From: Nevskiales bacterium
GTDB taxonomy: Bacteria > Pseudomonadota > Gammaproteobacteria > Steroidobacterales > GCA-2729495
NCBI GenBank assembly: GCA_011526045.1
Contig: WYBE01000075.1
Span: forward strand, 21,844 to 85,843
DNA: 64,000 nt
Direction: 5' to 3'
This document shows positions 55,601-64,000 of this stretch, one piece after another. The position numbers and the translations under genes are program-made. The notes beneath the pieces were generated by a model. The model was given only the letters and a program-made list of their open reading frames with translations, had not been told where the DNA came from and searched no databases. How positions within the stretch are numbered: position 1 is the first letter of the stretch; each line of letters opens with the position of its first letter.

Positions 55601-56866
55601 ATGACCGGGCGATCCCTTGAGCAGTGGCTCCGATGGCAGGAGTCGCTGCACCCGCGATCGATTGATCTCGGCCTGGACCGGGTCAGGGCGGTAGCTGACC
55701 GGCTCGCCAATCCTCGACCGCAAGGTCCTGTGTTCACGGTGGCCGGTACCAACGGCAAGGGTTCGACGGTCGGCCTGCTGGAACAGTTCCTCCTTGCCGC
55801 CGGCCGGAATACCGGGGTTTATACGTCACCGCACCTGTTGGCGTACAACGAACGCATGCGCATCCGGGGGCAGACGGTCGCGGACGGGACTCTGCAGCGC
55901 GCATTCGAGCGGGTGGAGGCCGCACGCGGGGACACACAGCTGACCTTCTTCGAGTTCGGCACGCTCGCGGCTTTCGAGGTGTTCCGGGAGCACGGTTGCG
56001 ACGCATGGGTGCTCGAGGTCGGCATGGGTGGACGGCTGGATGCCGTGAACGTCATCGATGCGGACTACGCGCTGATCACGACGATCAGCCTGGATCACCA
56101 GCAGTATCTCGGAGACACGGTGGAAGCGATCGCAGCTGAGAAGGCCGGCATCCTGCGCTGCGCTCGCGACGGGTTCTACGGAGACTGGCCGGTGCCCGAG
56201 GCGATCCGTCGCACGGCGCGGGAGCGTGGCGCCATATTGCGCTGTCTTGGCGAGCAGTTCGACTTCACGCCGTCGCGGCCCTGGTGGGAATGGCGGGGCG
56301 AGCGAGCGACGCTGGCCGGGATGGCGTACCCGGCGGGCGCGACCGTGGCCCAGTTGCGCAACATCAGCATAGCCCTGGCCGCTATGGAGCAATTCGACGC
56401 CTCTGTGATTGCGGATTCCGTTGGTGTCAACGCGGCGGTCGCCGCCGCCGCGCAGCCCGGACGCTTTCAGCGCGTGCAGGGCGACCGCCAGTGGGTGCTC
56501 GACGTTGCCCATAACCCCCAGGCCGTTGCGACGTTGCGTGCACAACTCGAGACGCTCGATCCGGTCGCCGACACAACGATCGTCCTGGGGCTGCTCGGCG
56601 ACAAGAGTCTCGAGGCATTTCCCGAGCAGTTGGGGCAGGTTGCGCGCCGCTGGGTGGTCTGCACGGTCGAGGACGCACGGGCGCAGGCGGCCGAAACGAT
56701 CGCTGCGCGCCTGCGTGCTCTCGGTGCAGACGACGTGACAGCGATCGAGCGGGTTGAAGGAGCGCTGGCGAAAGCCCGCGAGTTGACGGTTCCCGACGGC
56801 CGGATCGTGGTCTGTGGTTCGTTCCGGATCGTCGGGCCCGCGCTGCGCTGGCTTGGCATATACTGA
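55601..56866 (+). CDS. folC: FolC, bifunctional folylpolyglutamate/dihydrofolate synthase
   Basis: 421 aa. ATP-dependent addition of Glu to dihydropteroate and folates. P-loop AGTNGKGSTVGLLE; GVYTSPHLLAYNERMRI; LEVGMGGRLDAVNVID; YLGDTVEAIAAEKAGI; C-terminal LDVAHNPQAV. Sits in the accD-folC-dedD-cvpA-purF order. Confidence 0.96.
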   Translation: MTGRSLEQWLRWQESLHPRSIDLGLDRVRAVADRLANPRPQGPVFTVAGTNGKGSTVGLLEQFLLAAGRNTGVYTSPHLLAYNERMRIRGQTVADGTLQRAFERVEAARGDTQLTFFEFGTLAAFEVFREHGCDAWVLEVGMGGRLDAVNVIDADYALITTISLDHQQYLGDTVEAIAAEKAGILRCARDGFYGDWPVPEAIRRTARERGAILRCLGEQFDFTPSRPWWEWRGERATLAGMAYPAGATVAQLRNISIALAAMEQFDASVIADSVGVNAAVAAAAQPGRFQRVQGDRQWVLDVAHNPQAVATLRAQLETLDPVADTTIVLGLLGDKSLEAFPEQLGQVARRWVVCTVEDARAQAAETIAARLRALGADDVTAIERVEGALAKARELTVPDGRIVVCGSFRIVGPALRWLGIY

Positions 56867-56893
56867 AGCGCCACGCGCGAGACGCAGTCAGGC

Positions 56894-57538
56894 ATGGATC
56901 GCAGGTTGCAGGAACGGATGATCGGAGCCGGCGTCCTGATCGTTGCGCTGGTCGTGGTCGGTCCGATGATTCTCGATGGTGGGCCATCGCCGCCCGCAGA
57001 AGAGCCGCCACTCCCTGCCCAGCGCGGCGACGACATTCGCACCCATACCTTCCATCTCGGCGAGTCGGTGCCGGGCAAGCCCGCCGTGGCCGCATCTTCC
57101 GTGCCCGAGCCGGCCAATGTGCCGGCCACGCCCTCGGCGCAGCCGGACCCGCTACGGGCCGATGCGGTGCCGGTGGAGCGGCCCATGGTTGCAGCCCCGG
57201 CAGTTCCGGTACCCGTTGCGCCTGAGCCTCCTGCGCGCCCGAAGCCCGCTCCCGCGCTGTCACCGCCGGAACCCGCAGTGGCGCCGGCGGGCGCGACGCC
57301 GAAAAGCGCCGGGCAATGGGTGGTTCAGGTCGGCACTTTCGGCCAGAAGGGCAATGCGGACAGATTGTCCACCCGGCTTCGCGAACAAGGCTTCGAAGCA
57401 TTCGTCAGCGCGACGAGCAAAGAAGGGCGGACCATGCACCGGGTGCGGGTCGGGCCGTCGGCCTCTCGCGATGAAGCGAACAGCCTGGCGAAGCGCCTGG
57501 CGGCAGCGGGTCACCAGGGACAGGTCGTTTCGCAGTAA
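56894..57538 (+). CDS. dedD: DedD, SPOR domain cell-division protein
   Basis: 214 aa bitopic inner-membrane protein. A short cytoplasmic N-terminus (MDRRLQERMIGA) leads into one membrane helix (12-30), a long Pro/Ala periplasmic linker, and a C-terminal SPOR domain (GQWVVQVGTFGQKGNADRL to MHRVRVGPSASRDEA) that binds denuded septal glycan strands. Position between folC and cvpA is diagnostic. Confidence 0.93.
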   Translation: MDRRLQERMIGAGVLIVALVVVGPMILDGGPSPPAEEPPLPAQRGDDIRTHTFHLGESVPGKPAVAASSVPEPANVPATPSAQPDPLRADAVPVERPMVAAPAVPVPVAPEPPARPKPAPALSPPEPAVAPAGATPKSAGQWVVQVGTFGQKGNADRLSTRLREQGFEAFVSATSKEGRTMHRVRVGPSASRDEANSLAKRLAAAGHQGQVVSQ

Positions 57539-57558
57539 GCAGGCACGGGCGCAGGCAT

Positions 57559-58107
57559 GTGACGGGACCGGCCTTGATCGATTTCGCACTCATCGGCATC
57601 GTGGCCCTGTCGTGTCTCATCGGCGTCATGCGCGGTTTTTTCCGGGAGGCCATGTCGTTACTGGTCTGGGTTGCCGCGATCTGGATCTCCTCCCGCTATG
57701 GCTACCTGCTCACGCCGTACCTGGCGGGTTTCGCAGCGAGCGAGCCGCTGCGTCCCTGGCTGGCCCGACTCATCCTGCTCGGCCTCGTATTACTCGCCGG
57801 AGGGCTGTGTGCCTGGTTTCTCGGGATGCTCCTGCACAGTACCCGGCTTGCTGGAGCCGATCGCGTGATCGGGATGGTGTTTGGACTGGCTCGCGGCATA
57901 CTCGTCGCGGTTCTGGCAGTCGTTGTTCTCGAAGCCGCAGGGTTCGATGATGCGCCTTGGTGGCGGCGTTCGAAACTGATACCGTATGCCGCGCCTGCCG
58001 CCGATGCGTTGCGCGAGGCGGCGCAGCAGGGCATGCGGCATTCGAGCCTGATCTCGCGCCTCGATGTTCTCGATCGGCGCGGCCGGTACACCAGCGCCAG
58101 GAGTTGA
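57559..58107 (+). CDS. cvpA: CvpA family inner-membrane protein
   Basis: 182 aa, about four membrane helices ([20 protein letters not shown] motif, then [11 protein letters not shown] and two further spans), with an amphipathic C-terminus. CvpA was named for colicin V production in E. coli and is linked to envelope homeostasis and purF expression; the mechanism is unsettled. GTG start at 57559. purF follows 7 nt later. Confidence 0.9.
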   Translation: MTGPALIDFALIGIVALSCLIGVMRGFFREAMSLLVWVAAIWISSRYGYLLTPYLAGFAASEPLRPWLARLILLGLVLLAGGLCAWFLGMLLHSTRLAGADRVIGMVFGLARGILVAVLAVVVLEAAGFDDAPWWRRSKLIPYAAPAADALREAAQQGMRHSSLISRLDVLDRRGRYTSARS

Positions 58108-58114
58108 GCCAAAC

Positions 58115-59665
58115 GTGTGTGGCATCGTCGGCATCGTCGCCCAGGGCCCGGTGAACCAGGCGATCTATGATGCGCTTACCGTCCTCCAGCATCGTGGCCA
58201 GGATGCCGCAGGCATCAGCACCGAGGACGGCGGAACCCTATACAGCCGGAAGTCGCTCGGGCTGGTGCGTGACGTCTTCCAGGAACGCCACATGTTGCGC
58301 CTCAAGGGTAACGTGGGCATCGGCCACACACGCTATCCCACCGCCGGCTGTTCGAGCTCGCTCGAGGCGCAACCGTTCTATGTGAATTCTCCGTACGGCA
58401 TTTGTCTTGCGCACAATGGCAACCTCACGAATGCGACGGAACTCAAGACGCTTCTCGTCAATCACGATCGACGGCACCTCAATACCGGCTCCGACACCGA
58501 AGCGCTGTTGAACGTTTTCGCCGACGAACTGCAGCGCCAGGGCAGTCGCCGGCTTACGGCCAGGGCGGTGTTCGCAGCAGTCGCGGGGGTGCACCGGCGT
58601 TGCCGCGGTGGCTACGCGGTCGTCGCCATGATCATCGGGCATGGGATCGTCGCATTCCGGGATCCCAACGGCATTCGACCGGTTTGCCTGGGCAAGCGGG
58701 AAAGTCCGGGCGGAACGGAATACATGGTCGCCTCGGAAAGCGTGGCGATGGATGCGCTCGACTTCGAGTTCGTCCGCGATGTCATGCCGGGCGAGGCCGT
58801 GTACATCGAGCGCAGCGGCAAGCTGCACAGCCAGCAGTGTGGGCCATCCCGCAGCTATTCACCGTGCATTTTCGAGTTTGTCTATTTCGCCCGGCCGGAT
58901 TCCATCATCGATCGGATCTCGGTCTACAAGTCGCGGATGCGCATGGGCGAGCAGCTGGCCGAGAAGATCCTGCGCGAACGCCCTGACCACGATATCGATG
59001 TCGTCATCCCGATTCCCGATTCGAGCCGGACCAGTGCGCTGGAGGTCGCGCATCGGCTGGGTGTCAAGTATCGCGAAGGGTTCATCAAGAATCGGTATAT
59101 CGGCCGCACATTCATCATGCCTGGACAGGAGATCCGCAGGCAGTCGGTGCGGCGCAAACTCAACGCGATAGATCTCGAGTTCCGCGACAAGAAGGTGCTC
59201 CTGGTAGACGATTCGATCGTCCGGGGTACCACTTCCCGCCAGATCATCGAAATGGCACGGGAGGCGGGGGCACAGCGCGTCTATTTCGCCTCGGCTTCGC
59301 CGCCCGTGCGGTATCCGAACGTCTACGGGATCGACATGCCCGCGGCGCGGGAACTGGTGGCCGCAGGGCGCACGGATGCCGAAGTGGCCCGGTTCATCGG
59401 TGCCGACTGGCTCGTGTATCAGGACCTCGACGATCTCGAGCGCGCGGTGCGCTACGACAACGGCGACATCGCGGAATTCGATACGTCGTGTTTTTCAGGG
59501 CGCTACGTCACCGGGGACGTTACTCCGGAGTACCTGGCCCGCCTCGAAGAGGAGCGTTCCGATCACGCACGGAGCCGTCGGGACATCGAGGCAGGGGATA
59601 TGCACGAGGACGACGTGGAGGGGGTCGAGGCCATACCATCCCGACCGCGATCCGGTACGGCCTGA
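58115..59665 (+). CDS. purF: PurF, amidophosphoribosyltransferase
   Basis: 516 aa, first committed step of purine synthesis (PRPP + Gln to phosphoribosylamine). GTG start gives (M)[13 protein letters not shown], so Cys is exposed as the N-terminal nucleophile after Met removal. Glutaminase domain with [14 protein letters not shown]; PRTase domain with [18 protein letters not shown]. Length fits the E. coli type without a propeptide. A receiver-kinase gene follows 61 nt downstream. Confidence 0.97.
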   Translation: MCGIVGIVAQGPVNQAIYDALTVLQHRGQDAAGISTEDGGTLYSRKSLGLVRDVFQERHMLRLKGNVGIGHTRYPTAGCSSSLEAQPFYVNSPYGICLAHNGNLTNATELKTLLVNHDRRHLNTGSDTEALLNVFADELQRQGSRRLTARAVFAAVAGVHRRCRGGYAVVAMIIGHGIVAFRDPNGIRPVCLGKRESPGGTEYMVASESVAMDALDFEFVRDVMPGEAVYIERSGKLHSQQCGPSRSYSPCIFEFVYFARPDSIIDRISVYKSRMRMGEQLAEKILRERPDHDIDVVIPIPDSSRTSALEVAHRLGVKYREGFIKNRYIGRTFIMPGQEIRRQSVRRKLNAIDLEFRDKKVLLVDDSIVRGTTSRQIIEMAREAGAQRVYFASASPPVRYPNVYGIDMPAARELVAAGRTDAEVARFIGADWLVYQDLDDLERAVRYDNGDIAEFDTSCFSGRYVTGDVTPEYLARLEEERSDHARSRRDIEAGDMHEDDVEGVEAIPSRPRSGTA

Positions 59666-59726
59666 TGGCCGAGCGACGCCACGGCGTCCGACATGGCGGC
59701 ACGACCATCCGCACCGTTGGCCGACA

Positions 59727-60965
59727 GTGACACCATTACGGGTCTTCGTCGTCGATGATCACGCCGATTTCCGGCGCCTGCTGGGGCACCACGTTTCGGC
59801 CAGGTGGCCCGATGCCGTGTTGCAATACTACGATCCGATAGCCTCGGGCCCGCTTCCCGCGTCATTCTCCGGCGTAAGCAGCGACATCGTTCTGCTGGGG
59901 CATCCGGCGGGAAAAGGCGATGCGGTTGCCTGGGTCCGGCGAATGCGCAGTGCCGCCAGGTTCCCGCCGATCATCTTTCTCGGCACCGGGGAGGAACGCC
60001 AGGTGGTTGCGGCAATCAAGGCTGGAGCCGAGAACTACCTGACCAGGTCCACGCTGACTCACGCGCGGTTGATCGAGGTGATCGAAGAGGCGCTGGCCAC
60101 CGATTCGGCCGGTAATGCCCAGTCCAGGGGCCGGGGTCGCGATGGGTCGTCCGGTGGGTTGCCCGGGCTGCCGGCATACGAACTGGTCCGGACGATCAGT
60201 GAAGGCGAGATTTCCTGCGTGTACCTGACCCGGGAGCGGGCGTCAGGTCGTATGGCGGTGCTGAAGGTGTTACGCCAGGTCCCGGATTCGGGCGGCGAAA
60301 AACATTTCGACCGTTTTCTGCAGGAGTATGAACTGATCGCGCGGGTCGACCATCCGAATGTGGTGCGGATCTACAACCTCGGGATCGCCGACGACCACGC
60401 CTACATCGCCATGGAGCACTGCGGGCGGGGCAGTCTGAAGCGACGCATCTCCACCGGCATCGCGGTGGAGCAGGCCTACGGATGGCTGCGCACCATCGCC
60501 GAAGCGCTCGGGGCATTGCATGCGATCGGTATCTTTCATCGTGACCTGAAGCCGACGAATGTGATGTTCCGGGACGACGACAGCCCTGTGCTCATCGATT
60601 TCGGACTCGCCAAGCAGGCTCAGTTTCAGGCGGGTATCACGGGTACCGGCGCCATCTTTGGAACCCCTTACTACATGAGCCCGGAGCAGGGCCAGGGCGA
60701 TCCGGTCGATCAGCGCAGCGACATCTACAGCCTGGGCATCGTTTTCTACGAGATGTTGACTGCGCGAAAGCCATTTGAGGGACCTTCGGCGATGTCGGTC
60801 ATCATCCGGCATCGGGAGGCGCCTTTGCCTGTGCTGGAGGGCGATCTGGCGCGATTCAACCCATTGCTCCACCGGATGCTGGCGAAGCGGCCCGAGGAGC
60901 GTTTTCAGACCATCGAAGAGTTACTGGAATCAATGCCTGATCCGGCGCCCGCGGGATCTGGCTGA
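59727..60965 (+). CDS. Pseudo-receiver/Ser-Thr protein kinase fusion
   Basis: 412 aa from GTG 59727 (MTPLRVFVVDDHADFRRLL). Residues 4-125 have a receiver-domain fold with the acidic pair D10-D11 and Thr87. The phosphoacceptor position in SSDIVLLGHPAGKGD is Gly58 instead of Asp, and the conserved Lys is Arg107. Residues 150-405 are a Hanks-type kinase with Lys180 (AVLKVL), H271-R-D-L-K-P-T-N, D291-F-G and TPYYMSPEQ; its Gly loop (ISEGEISCVYL) is atypical. No membrane helix. Input is therefore unlikely to be ordinary His-Asp phosphotransfer; protein or ligand binding is more likely. Co-directional with purF. Confidence 0.88.
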   Translation: MTPLRVFVVDDHADFRRLLGHHVSARWPDAVLQYYDPIASGPLPASFSGVSSDIVLLGHPAGKGDAVAWVRRMRSAARFPPIIFLGTGEERQVVAAIKAGAENYLTRSTLTHARLIEVIEEALATDSAGNAQSRGRGRDGSSGGLPGLPAYELVRTISEGEISCVYLTRERASGRMAVLKVLRQVPDSGGEKHFDRFLQEYELIARVDHPNVVRIYNLGIADDHAYIAMEHCGRGSLKRRISTGIAVEQAYGWLRTIAEALGALHAIGIFHRDLKPTNVMFRDDDSPVLIDFGLAKQAQFQAGITGTGAIFGTPYYMSPEQGQGDPVDQRSDIYSLGIVFYEMLTARKPFEGPSAMSVIIRHREAPLPVLEGDLARFNPLLHRMLAKRPEERFQTIEELLESMPDPAPAGSG

Positions 60966-60966
60966 G

Positions 60967-61695
60967 TCAATCCAGGGCGATGGTCTTTAATTCGTATCCG
61001 GTGGGCGACCAGGTCAGCACACTGCCATGGTCATACCAGGCGCCGAGCACGATCCGTGTCGCAGATGTGCTGCCCATCTCGACACGGTGTATGCCGGGCC
61101 GGTGCGTGTGGCCGTGCAGGATCACACTGGCGCCTGACGCGGCGATGGCGGCGCACACGGCGTCCTGGTTGACGTCCATGATCTGCGGGAGGGTGCGGGC
61201 TGCATGATTGCGGCTGCGCCGACGTCCTTCCGTCCCGATCCGGCGACGCACGAAACGCGGCAATGCCAGAAACACGCGCTGAATATACGGGTTTTGGACC
61301 ACGCGACGGTAACGCAGGTAGGCATGGTCATCGGTGCAGAGCAAGTCGCCATGCATGATGAGCACGCGCGCCCCGAAGATCTCCCGGACCTCCGGCTCTT
61401 CGAGCAAGTCGGCGCCCGTGCGCTGGGTAAACCGTGCGCCCAGCAGGAAGTCACGGTTGCCGCGCATGACCAGGCACTGGCGGCCGGTGCCCGTGTACTC
61501 GCGTATCGCCCCTAGCACGTCCACGGAGTGCTGGTCGTTGCTGTCGTCACCGATCCAGAATTCGAACAGGTCCCCTAGAATGAACAACGTGCCTGCATGG
61601 CGTGCATCGCCGCGCAGGTACCGCAGGAACGCCGCTGTTGCGGCAGGTCGCGTCGCGTCGAGATGCAGATCGGAGATGAATTGGATGGCGGTCAC
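60967..61695 (-). CDS. lpxH: LpxH, UDP-2,3-diacylglucosamine diphosphatase
   Basis: 242 aa calcineurin-like pyrophosphatase making lipid X in lipid A synthesis. Metal motifs ISDLHLDA, GDLFEFWIGDD, MRGNRDFLLG, MHGDLLCTDD and ILHGHTHRPG are all present. GTG start at 61695, overlapping the cyclophilin stop by 4 nt. Convergent with the receiver-kinase gene (1 nt apart). Confidence 0.96.
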   Translation of the reverse strand: MTAIQFISDLHLDATRPAATAAFLRYLRGDARHAGTLFILGDLFEFWIGDDSNDQHSVDVLGAIREYTGTGRQCLVMRGNRDFLLGARFTQRTGADLLEEPEVREIFGARVLIMHGDLLCTDDHAYLRYRRVVQNPYIQRVFLALPRFVRRRIGTEGRRRSRNHAARTLPQIMDVNQDAVCAAIAASGASVILHGHTHRPGIHRVEMGSTSATRIVLGAWYDHGSVLTWSPTGYELKTIALD

Positions 61696-62264
61696 GGAGC
61701 CTTTGCGGCTACAGGCACCACCTTGCGGATTACGACGGGTTCTGCGGGGACGTCCTGCATCCCGTTTCGTGTGGTCGTGGCGCGATGCCCGATATCGTCG
61801 ATGACATCCATGCCTTCAACGATCCTGCCGAATACAGCGTAGCCCCAGCGGGTAGGCTTCGGATCCAGCGTCAGATTGTCGGCGAGGTTGATGTAGAACT
61901 GCGCGTCGGCCGAATGCGGGTCGGCGGTACGCGCCATCGCAATAGTGCCGCGGTGGTTGCCCAGGCCATTGCCGGATTCGTTAGGGATGCTCGCCTGAAC
62001 CGGTTTCAGAGCCATCTCTTCAGTGTAGCCACCGCCCTGCACAACGAAGCCGTTGACGACCCGGTGAAAGATCGTCCCCTCATAAAAGCCACTGCGGGCG
62101 TAGCGCAGAAAATTCGCGACGGTGAGAGGCGCGCGTTCCGCATCGAGTTCGGCAACGAACGATCCGGCGCTGGTTTCGAACCGCACGAGCACCTTTTCGG
62201 CATTGGCGGTCGCTGTGGCGACCAGCAGGAGCGTCGACAGCAATAGGGTCAGGCGTCTCATCAT
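61692..62264 (-). CDS. ppiA: Periplasmic cyclophilin-type peptidyl-prolyl isomerase
   Basis: 190 aa. Signal peptide (MMRRLTLLLSTLLLVATATA, cleaved near NAEK), then a cyclophilin domain: FLRYARSGFYEGTIFHRVVN, FVVQGGGYT, GTIAMARTADPHSADAQFYI and GYAVFGRIVEGMDVIDDI. It resembles PpiA; a role in folding exported proteins is expected. Middle gene of folD-ppi-lpxH. Two adjacent ATG codons (62264, 62261) are both possible starts. Confidence 0.92.
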   Translation of the reverse strand: MMRRLTLLLSTLLLVATATANAEKVLVRFETSAGSFVAELDAERAPLTVANFLRYARSGFYEGTIFHRVVNGFVVQGGGYTEEMALKPVQASIPNESGNGLGNHRGTIAMARTADPHSADAQFYINLADNLTLDPKPTRWGYAVFGRIVEGMDVIDDIGHRATTTRNGMQDVPAEPVVIRKVVPVAAKAP

Positions 62265-62300
62265 GGCGCATCCGGTGTTGTAGCCGTTGTTGCGGGAACC

Positions 62301-63194
62301 TCAGACGACACCGGCGCGAGCCTCGTCCCGGATATCCAGCAGGCCGGCGCCGGTGATGGCTGCGGACAGGGTGTTTTGCAGCAGAATGGCGACGGTCATT
62401 GGTCCGACGCCGCCGGGTACGGGTGTGATCCAGCCTGCGCGGGCGCTGGCGGCATCGAAATCGATGTCTCCGGCGAGTTTCCCGTCAGGCAGCCGCGTGA
62501 TGCCAATGTCGAAGACCACGGCCCCCGGCCGGATCCAGTCGCCGGGAATGAGCCCTGGTTTGCCGACGGCCACGGCAAGGATCTCGGCGGCCTCAACACA
62601 GGCACGCAGGTCTCTCGTAAATCGATGAGCGATGGTGGTGGTGGCTCCCGCCAGCAGTAACTCCAGCGCGAGCGGTCGCCCGACATGGTTCGATGCACCG
62701 ACGACGACCGCGTGCTTGCCTTTCGGGTCAACTCCGATACCGCGAAGAAGGGTCATCACACCGTAAGGTGTGCATGGGCGCAACATGGGTATGCGCTGCG
62801 CCAGGCGGCCTACCGTGTAGGGATGAAAGCCGTCGACATCCTTTACCGGGCTGACGTGTTCGATGATTACCGCCTCGTTGATATGTGGCGGCAGCGGCAG
62901 TTGCACCAGGATCCCGTCAATGCTGGCATCGTCATTGAGCCGGCCGATGAGCCCCAGGAGTTGCTCCTCCGTGGTGTTCTGCGGGAGGTTGTAGTCCGTG
63001 GCGACGATTCCGACTTCCGCGCAGGCCGTCCGCTTGTTGCGCACGTAGATCTGCGAGGCCTGGTCCGATCCCAGGAGAACCACGGCGAGGCCGGGTGGGC
63101 GATGCCCCTGCGCGCGGCGAGCGGCAATCCGGGTCCGTACCTCATCCCGGATCGTCCGCGCGGCAATCCGCCCATCGATCAGCATTGCAGTCAT
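62301..63194 (-). CDS. folD: FolD, methylenetetrahydrofolate dehydrogenase/cyclohydrolase
   Basis: 297 aa bifunctional NADP+ enzyme that interconverts methylene-, methenyl- and formyl-THF. Signatures: [17 protein letters not shown] (with the catalytic Lys), [46 protein letters not shown] and [16 protein letters not shown]. The usual VVGRS is VVGAS here. ATG 63194 ([11 protein letters not shown]) is preferred; an upstream Met at 63230 is unsupported. Divergent from the tRNA array. Confidence 0.95.
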   Translation of the reverse strand: MTAMLIDGRIAARTIRDEVRTRIAARRAQGHRPPGLAVVLLGSDQASQIYVRNKRTACAEVGIVATDYNLPQNTTEEQLLGLIGRLNDDASIDGILVQLPLPPHINEAVIIEHVSPVKDVDGFHPYTVGRLAQRIPMLRPCTPYGVMTLLRGIGVDPKGKHAVVVGASNHVGRPLALELLLAGATTTIAHRFTRDLRACVEAAEILAVAVGKPGLIPGDWIRPGAVVFDIGITRLPDGKLAGDIDFDAASARAGWITPVPGGVGPMTVAILLQNTLSAAITGAGLLDIRDEARAGVV

Positions 63195-63313
63195 TTCGCC
63201 GCACAACATACCAGAGCCGTATGACCTCACAAGCCCGTGGCTGCAATCCGACGGCCTGTTTGACGGGGATTTCGCCGGTCTTTATCATCCTGCCGCGCGG
63301 TTGGCGGCGCATC

Positions 63314-63319
63314 TATAAT
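63314..63319 (+). promoter_or_regulatory. -10 element of the tRNA array promoter
   Basis: TATAAT 32 bp upstream of tRNA-Pro. No consensus -35 at 16-18 bp; the GC-rich bases between it and the tRNA resemble a stringent-control discriminator. Confidence 0.55.
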
Positions 63320-63351
63320 GGGCACGTTTGTGGTCCGGCCGGCGTAGGCGT

Positions 63352-63428
63352 CGGGGCATAGCGCAGTCTGGTAGCGCATCTGCTTTGGGAGCAGAGGGTC
63401 GGCGGTTCGAATCCGTCTGCCCCGACCA
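63352..63428 (+). tRNA. tRNA-Pro(TGG)
   Basis: 77 nt. Acceptor CGGGGCA / TGCCCCG, discriminator A, encoded CCA. Anticodon loop TTTGGGA within CTGCTTTGGGAGCAG gives TGG. D-arm GCGCAGTCTGGTAGCGC and T-arm GGCGGTTCGAATCCGTC are intact. Confidence 0.97.
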
Positions 63429-63480
63429 CTTCCGGCCGGTTTGCACCGGCTGTCTGGGATGGGTCGCAGGCTGGAGCACG

Positions 63481-63556
63481 GCGCCTGTAGCTCAACGGAT
63501 AGAGCACCGACCTTCTAAGTCGGGGGTTGCAGGTTCGATTCCTGCCAGGCGCGCCA
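63481..63556 (+). tRNA. tRNA-Arg(TCT)
   Basis: 76 nt. Acceptor GCGCCTG / CAGGCGC, discriminator G, CCA encoded. Anticodon stem-loop CGACCTTCTAAGTCG gives TCT. T-arm GCAGGTTCGATTCCTGC. Confidence 0.97.
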
Positions 63557-63592
63557 ATATCGGATGAGGTTGATCGAAAGCGATTTCTCGGC

Positions 63593-63669
63593 GGTGGACG
63601 TAGCTCAGTTGGTAGAGCCCCGGATTGTGATTCCGGCCGTCGTGGGTTCGAGTCCCATCGTCCACCCCA
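63593..63669 (+). tRNA. tRNA-His(GTG)
   Basis: 77 nt counting the encoded G-1 (63593), which faces C73. Acceptor GTGGACG / CGTCCAC, CCA encoded. Anticodon loop TTGTGAT within CGGATTGTGATTCCG gives GTG. The encoded G-1 and C73 are bacterial tRNA-His identity elements. Confidence 0.97.
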
Positions 63670-63673
63670 GTTT

Positions 63674-63705
63674 CGCCCTCGGTGGGTGACGGTTGACCGA
63701 GGGCG
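63674..63705. other. Perfect 10-bp hairpin between tRNA-His and tRNA-Lys
   Basis: CGCCCTCGGT (63674-63683) pairs exactly with ACCGAGGGCG (63696-63705) around a 12-nt loop. The palindrome CACCCGGGTG (63710-63719) and five T (63720-63724) follow 4 nt later. It could be a terminator ending the Pro-Arg-His transcript or an RNase processing site. Confidence 0.55.
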
Positions 63706-63791
63706 GCAGCACCCGGGTGTTTTTCAGGTGCTTTCTGGTTTGATGCCGTCAGGCGTTTGCCCGGAAGAAGTCGGCAGCAGAGACCGATCGT

Positions 63792-63867
63792 GGGTCGTTA
63801 GCTCAATTGGTAGAGCAGCGGACTCTTAATCCGTTGGTTGAAGGTTCAAGTCCTTCACGACCCACCA
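63792..63867 (+). tRNA. tRNA-Lys(CTT)
   Basis: 76 nt. Acceptor GGGTCGT / ACGACCC, discriminator A, CCA encoded. Anticodon stem GCGGA/TCCGT with loop CTCTTAA gives CTT. T-arm GAAGGTTCAAGTCCTTC. Last tRNA before the IS481-like end. Confidence 0.96.
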
Positions 63868-63883
63868 CGATCCCCGGGTCCGT

Positions 63884-63926
63884 TCCGAGCACATCGGTAA
63901 CGGATTATTCCGGGCACATAGGTAAC
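63884..63926. repeat. Two imperfect 18-bp direct repeats at the end of an IS481-like element
   Basis: TCCGAGCACATCGGTAAC (63884-63901) and TCCGGGCACATAGGTAAC (63909-63926) agree at 16 of 18 positions with a 25-bp period. Read on the minus strand they are GTTACC[TG]ATGTG-type sequences, like those seen at the ends of IS481-family elements. The second overlaps the last codons of the transposase. They are probable transposase-binding sites at the element end; the outer boundary lies between about 63868 and 63884. Confidence 0.55.
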
Positions 63927-64000
63927 ACTTTAGCACCGAAAGGATTTTCGGCGCTGGTGATGCGCTCGGTCTCGTGATCGAAGAACCCTAAGTCGTATTG
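63905..64000 (-). mobile_element. IS481-like transposase, C-terminal fragment (runs off right edge)
   Basis: Minus-strand frame of 31 codons before TAA reads QYDLGFFDHETERITSAENP, then FGAKVLPMCPE. The pattern D-L-G-[FY]-F-D-x-E-T-x-x-[LI]-x-x-x-E-N-P-F-G-x-K-V-L-P-M-x-P is the typical C-terminal end of IS481-family (DDE, integrase-core) transposases. The rest of the element lies beyond the window, so intactness cannot be judged. It is inserted just downstream of tRNA-Lys. Confidence 0.75.

Noticed and set aside
63285..63829. Several 60-100-codon ORFs over the tRNA array (e.g. GVAGSIPARRA, VGRAPDCDSGRRGFESHR)
   Set aside because: Translations of tRNA genes in the wrong sense; the cloverleafs account for the sequence.

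Overview
The window is a stretch of high-GC (roughly two thirds G+C by eye) chromosome from a gammaproteobacterium. The gene orders nrdR-ribD-ribE-ribBA-ribH-nusB-thiL-pgpA and asd-fimV-truA-accD-folC-dedD-cvpA-purF are gammaproteobacterial signatures. So are parE-parC, and epmB divergent from efp with epmA-psd next to it. A VPLPA-type exosortase substrate, a Rieske oxygenase and an orphan type VI FHA protein point to an environmental lineage near Xanthomonadales/Nevskiales. That placement is inference.

Region 1 (1-9.2 kb) is accessory. It holds a minus-strand kdp potassium-pump operon in the unusual order kdpF-(27-aa peptide)-kdpA-kdpC-kdpB, with three CTTGATAC repeats upstream. Next come a tautomerase with a palindrome-encoded tail, a winged-helix regulator remnant, a two-gene 2OG-Fe(II) dioxygenase operon, a VPLPA-CTERM secreted protein, a Rieske oxygenase, a DUF4242 protein and an IS3-type transposase remnant.

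Region 2 (9.2-25 kb) is mixed housekeeping: tadA, mltF, tRNA-Ser(CGA), a higBA toxin-antitoxin pair with a clear operator, feoAB plus a small Cys-rich partner, an orphan TagH-like FHA protein, a DUF1820 gene, purL, a zinc-ribbon protein, ettA and glyA.

Region 3 (25-41 kb) begins with the riboflavin/thiamine/phospholipid operon nrdR to pgpA. It is followed by a Ser/Thr kinase fused to a cyclic-nucleotide-binding domain, xseB, a rubrerythrin-FeS protein-DUF3501 operon, and parE-parC.

Region 4 (39.7-63 kb) has a second FimV-like protein next to a FimX-like degenerate GGDEF/EAL protein. The EF-P modification set (epmB, efp, epmA) follows with psd, then prmB, aroC and asd. Next is the fimV-to-purF run, a pseudo-receiver/Ser-Thr kinase fusion, and the folD-ppi-lpxH operon. 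The right end is a four-tRNA array (Pro, Arg, His, Lys) abutted by the end of an IS481-like element.

The most interesting less-described items are the dioxygenase pair, the rubrerythrin/FeS/DUF3501 operon, the two unusual kinase architectures, and the kdp arrangement with its repeat array. No CRISPR array, prophage or biosynthetic megacluster is visible.
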